A stretch of 64,000 nucleotides of DNA from Variovorax paradoxus B4 (GTDB taxonomy: Bacteria; Pseudomonadota; Gammaproteobacteria; Burkholderiales; Burkholderiaceae_C): assembly GCF_000463015.1 (NCBI RefSeq), contig NC_022247.1, forward strand, positions 4,216,001 to 4,280,000. Direction: 5' to 3'. A program made the position numbers and the translations under genes. This document shows, one piece after another, positions 63,207-64,000 of this stretch (the stretch's first letter is position 1; every line of letters begins with the position of its first letter). The notes below the pieces were generated by a model, which had not been told where the DNA came from, did not search any database, and saw only the letters and a program-made list of their open reading frames with translations.

Positions 63207-64000
63207 TCAAGCTCCTTCGGCCGCGGCTTTGACCGCGGCATGCGGCATCACGCTCCAGACGCTGGTCTCTTCGAGCGACAGCGCGTCTTCGGCGCGCGTT
63301 TCGAGCCAGAGGCGCTGGATCAGGTTCTGCGCCACCTGCAGCCGGTAGTCGGCCGAGGCGCGCATGTCCGACAGCGGCTTGAAGTCCTGCGCGAGCGCGA
63401 GTCTGGCGGCGGCGACGCTGGCCTGCGTCCACGGCTTGCCGACGAGCGCCGCTTCGGCATTTGCGGCGCGCTTGACGGTGGCGGCCATGCCGCCAAAGGC
63501 CAGGCGCACGGCCTTCACCGTGTCGCTGCCCGGCTCCAGATCGATCGCGAAGCCTGCGCACAGGGCAGAGATGTCGCAGTCGAAACGCTTGCTGATCTTG
63601 TAGGCGCGCACCTGGCGGCGCATGGCGGCCAGCGGAACCGCGAGCCCCTGCACGAACTCGCCGGGCTGCAGCTGGTTCTTCATGTAGTCGATGTAGAAAT
63701 CGGGCAGCGGCATGCGGCGCACCGCGTCGCCGCGGCGCAGCTCGATCTCGGCGTCCAGCGACATCAGCACCGGCGGCGAATCGCCGATGGGCGAGCCGTT
63801 GGCCACGTTGCCGCCCATGGTGCCGGCATGGCGGATCGGCGGCGAGGCGAAGCGCAACCACACGTCCGTGAGGCTCGGCACGCGCTGCACCAGGGCTTCG
63901 AAGGCGGCTTCGAGCGAGGCGCCGGCGCCGATGTAGAGCTCCCCCCCTTCGTCGTTCTGCCGGGTCTCGATGGTCTTCATCTCGGCCACGTCGCCCACGT
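63207..64000 (-). CDS. xdhA: Xanthine dehydrogenase small subunit XdhA, C-terminal part (runs off the window)
   Basis: About 264 residues of the FAD domain and C-terminal CO-dehydrogenase-flavoprotein-like domain. FAD-binding segments TMGGNVANGSPIGDSPPVLMSLDAEIELRR and YIDYMKNQLQPGEFVQGLAVPL are visible, and ELYIGAGASLEAAFEALVQRVPSL lies upstream. The N-terminal two [2Fe-2S] domains lie beyond 64000. The first complete codon at the window edge is mid-gene, not a start. It is followed directly by xdhB. Confidence 0.94.
   Translation of the reverse strand, partial: VGDVAEMKTIETRQNDEGGELYIGAGASLEAAFEALVQRVPSLTDVWLRFASPPIRHAGTMGGNVANGSPIGDSPPVLMSLDAEIELRRGDAVRRMPLPDFYIDYMKNQLQPGEFVQGLAVPLAAMRRQVRAYKISKRFDCDISALCAGFAIDLEPGSDTVKAVRLAFGGMAATVKRAANAEAALVGKPWTQASVAAARLALAQDFKPLSDMRASADYRLQVAQNLIQRLWLETRAEDALSLEETSVWSVMPHAAVKAAAEGA

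Overview
The window is high-GC bacterial chromosome (judged by eye) with no rRNA, tRNA, phage, insertion sequence or CRISPR array that I can see. The gene content suggests a Betaproteobacterium of the Comamonadaceae, most likely Variovorax. It has many LysR regulators, Bug-type periplasmic binding proteins, sulfonate uptake genes, a MocR regulator, xanthine dehydrogenase and short hairpin repeats. The genus is an inference from protein recognition, not a search.

Layout. 1-5.3 kb: housekeeping genes (nitrobindin-like protein, CNNM/CBS membrane protein, ApaH, a GNAT acetyltransferase and its divergent MocR regulator). 5.3-12.9 kb: an orphan type VI secretion cargo island: VgrG, DUF4123 adaptor, BTH_I2691/VasX-like toxin and DUF6708 membrane protein as likely immunity, with lower GC at the toxin-immunity junction. 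13-25.6 kb: two divergent organosulfur operons. The minus-strand arm has eight genes (three SsuA-like binding proteins, an ABC permease and ATPase, a flavin monooxygenase, a class II aldolase and a membrane cytochrome c). The plus-strand arm has four genes, each overlapping the next by 4 nt (acyl-CoA-dehydrogenase-like oxidoreductase, a fourth binding protein, a cysteine-dioxygenase-like enzyme and a four-module rhodanese). 25.7-29.1 kb: small lipoprotein, RhlE helicase, YpfJ-type metallopeptidase, dCTP deaminase.

29.2-46 kb: mixed metabolism and regulation: guanine deaminase, a beta-propeller protein, an SDR with divergent LysR, a frameshifted BMP binding protein, a PvdQ-like acylase lipoprotein (candidate quorum-signal acylase), AraC and LysR regulators, an MFS transporter, adenine deaminase, a cytochrome c, a quinone-reductase-like dehydrogenase and a GH100-like glycosidase. 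A GlxA-type regulator is divergent from a secreted DJ-1-fold lipoprotein. 47.2-53.1 kb: a catabolic operon (HpcH/CitE lyase, Bug protein, CaiB CoA-transferase, amidohydrolase, second Bug protein) with a divergent LysR. 53.2-64 kb: a minus-strand purine block: BMP-type ABC transporter (binding protein, two permeases, ATPase), AzgA-type purine permease, LysR, xdhB and a truncated xdhA.

How the genes fit together. Guanine deaminase, adenine deaminase, the purine permease, the BMP-type nucleoside transporter and xanthine dehydrogenase together support purine uptake and oxidation. The divergent sulfur operons look like a scavenging unit that imports sulfonates or related organosulfur compounds, cleaves or oxidises them, and passes sulfur to rhodanese carriers. 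Several divergent regulator-target pairs carry visible palindromes that look like operators. Two copies of a 26-bp CGGCAAAGCCGG-containing repeat and two hairpins with a shared GCTAT-N7-ATAGC core lie in the gaps.
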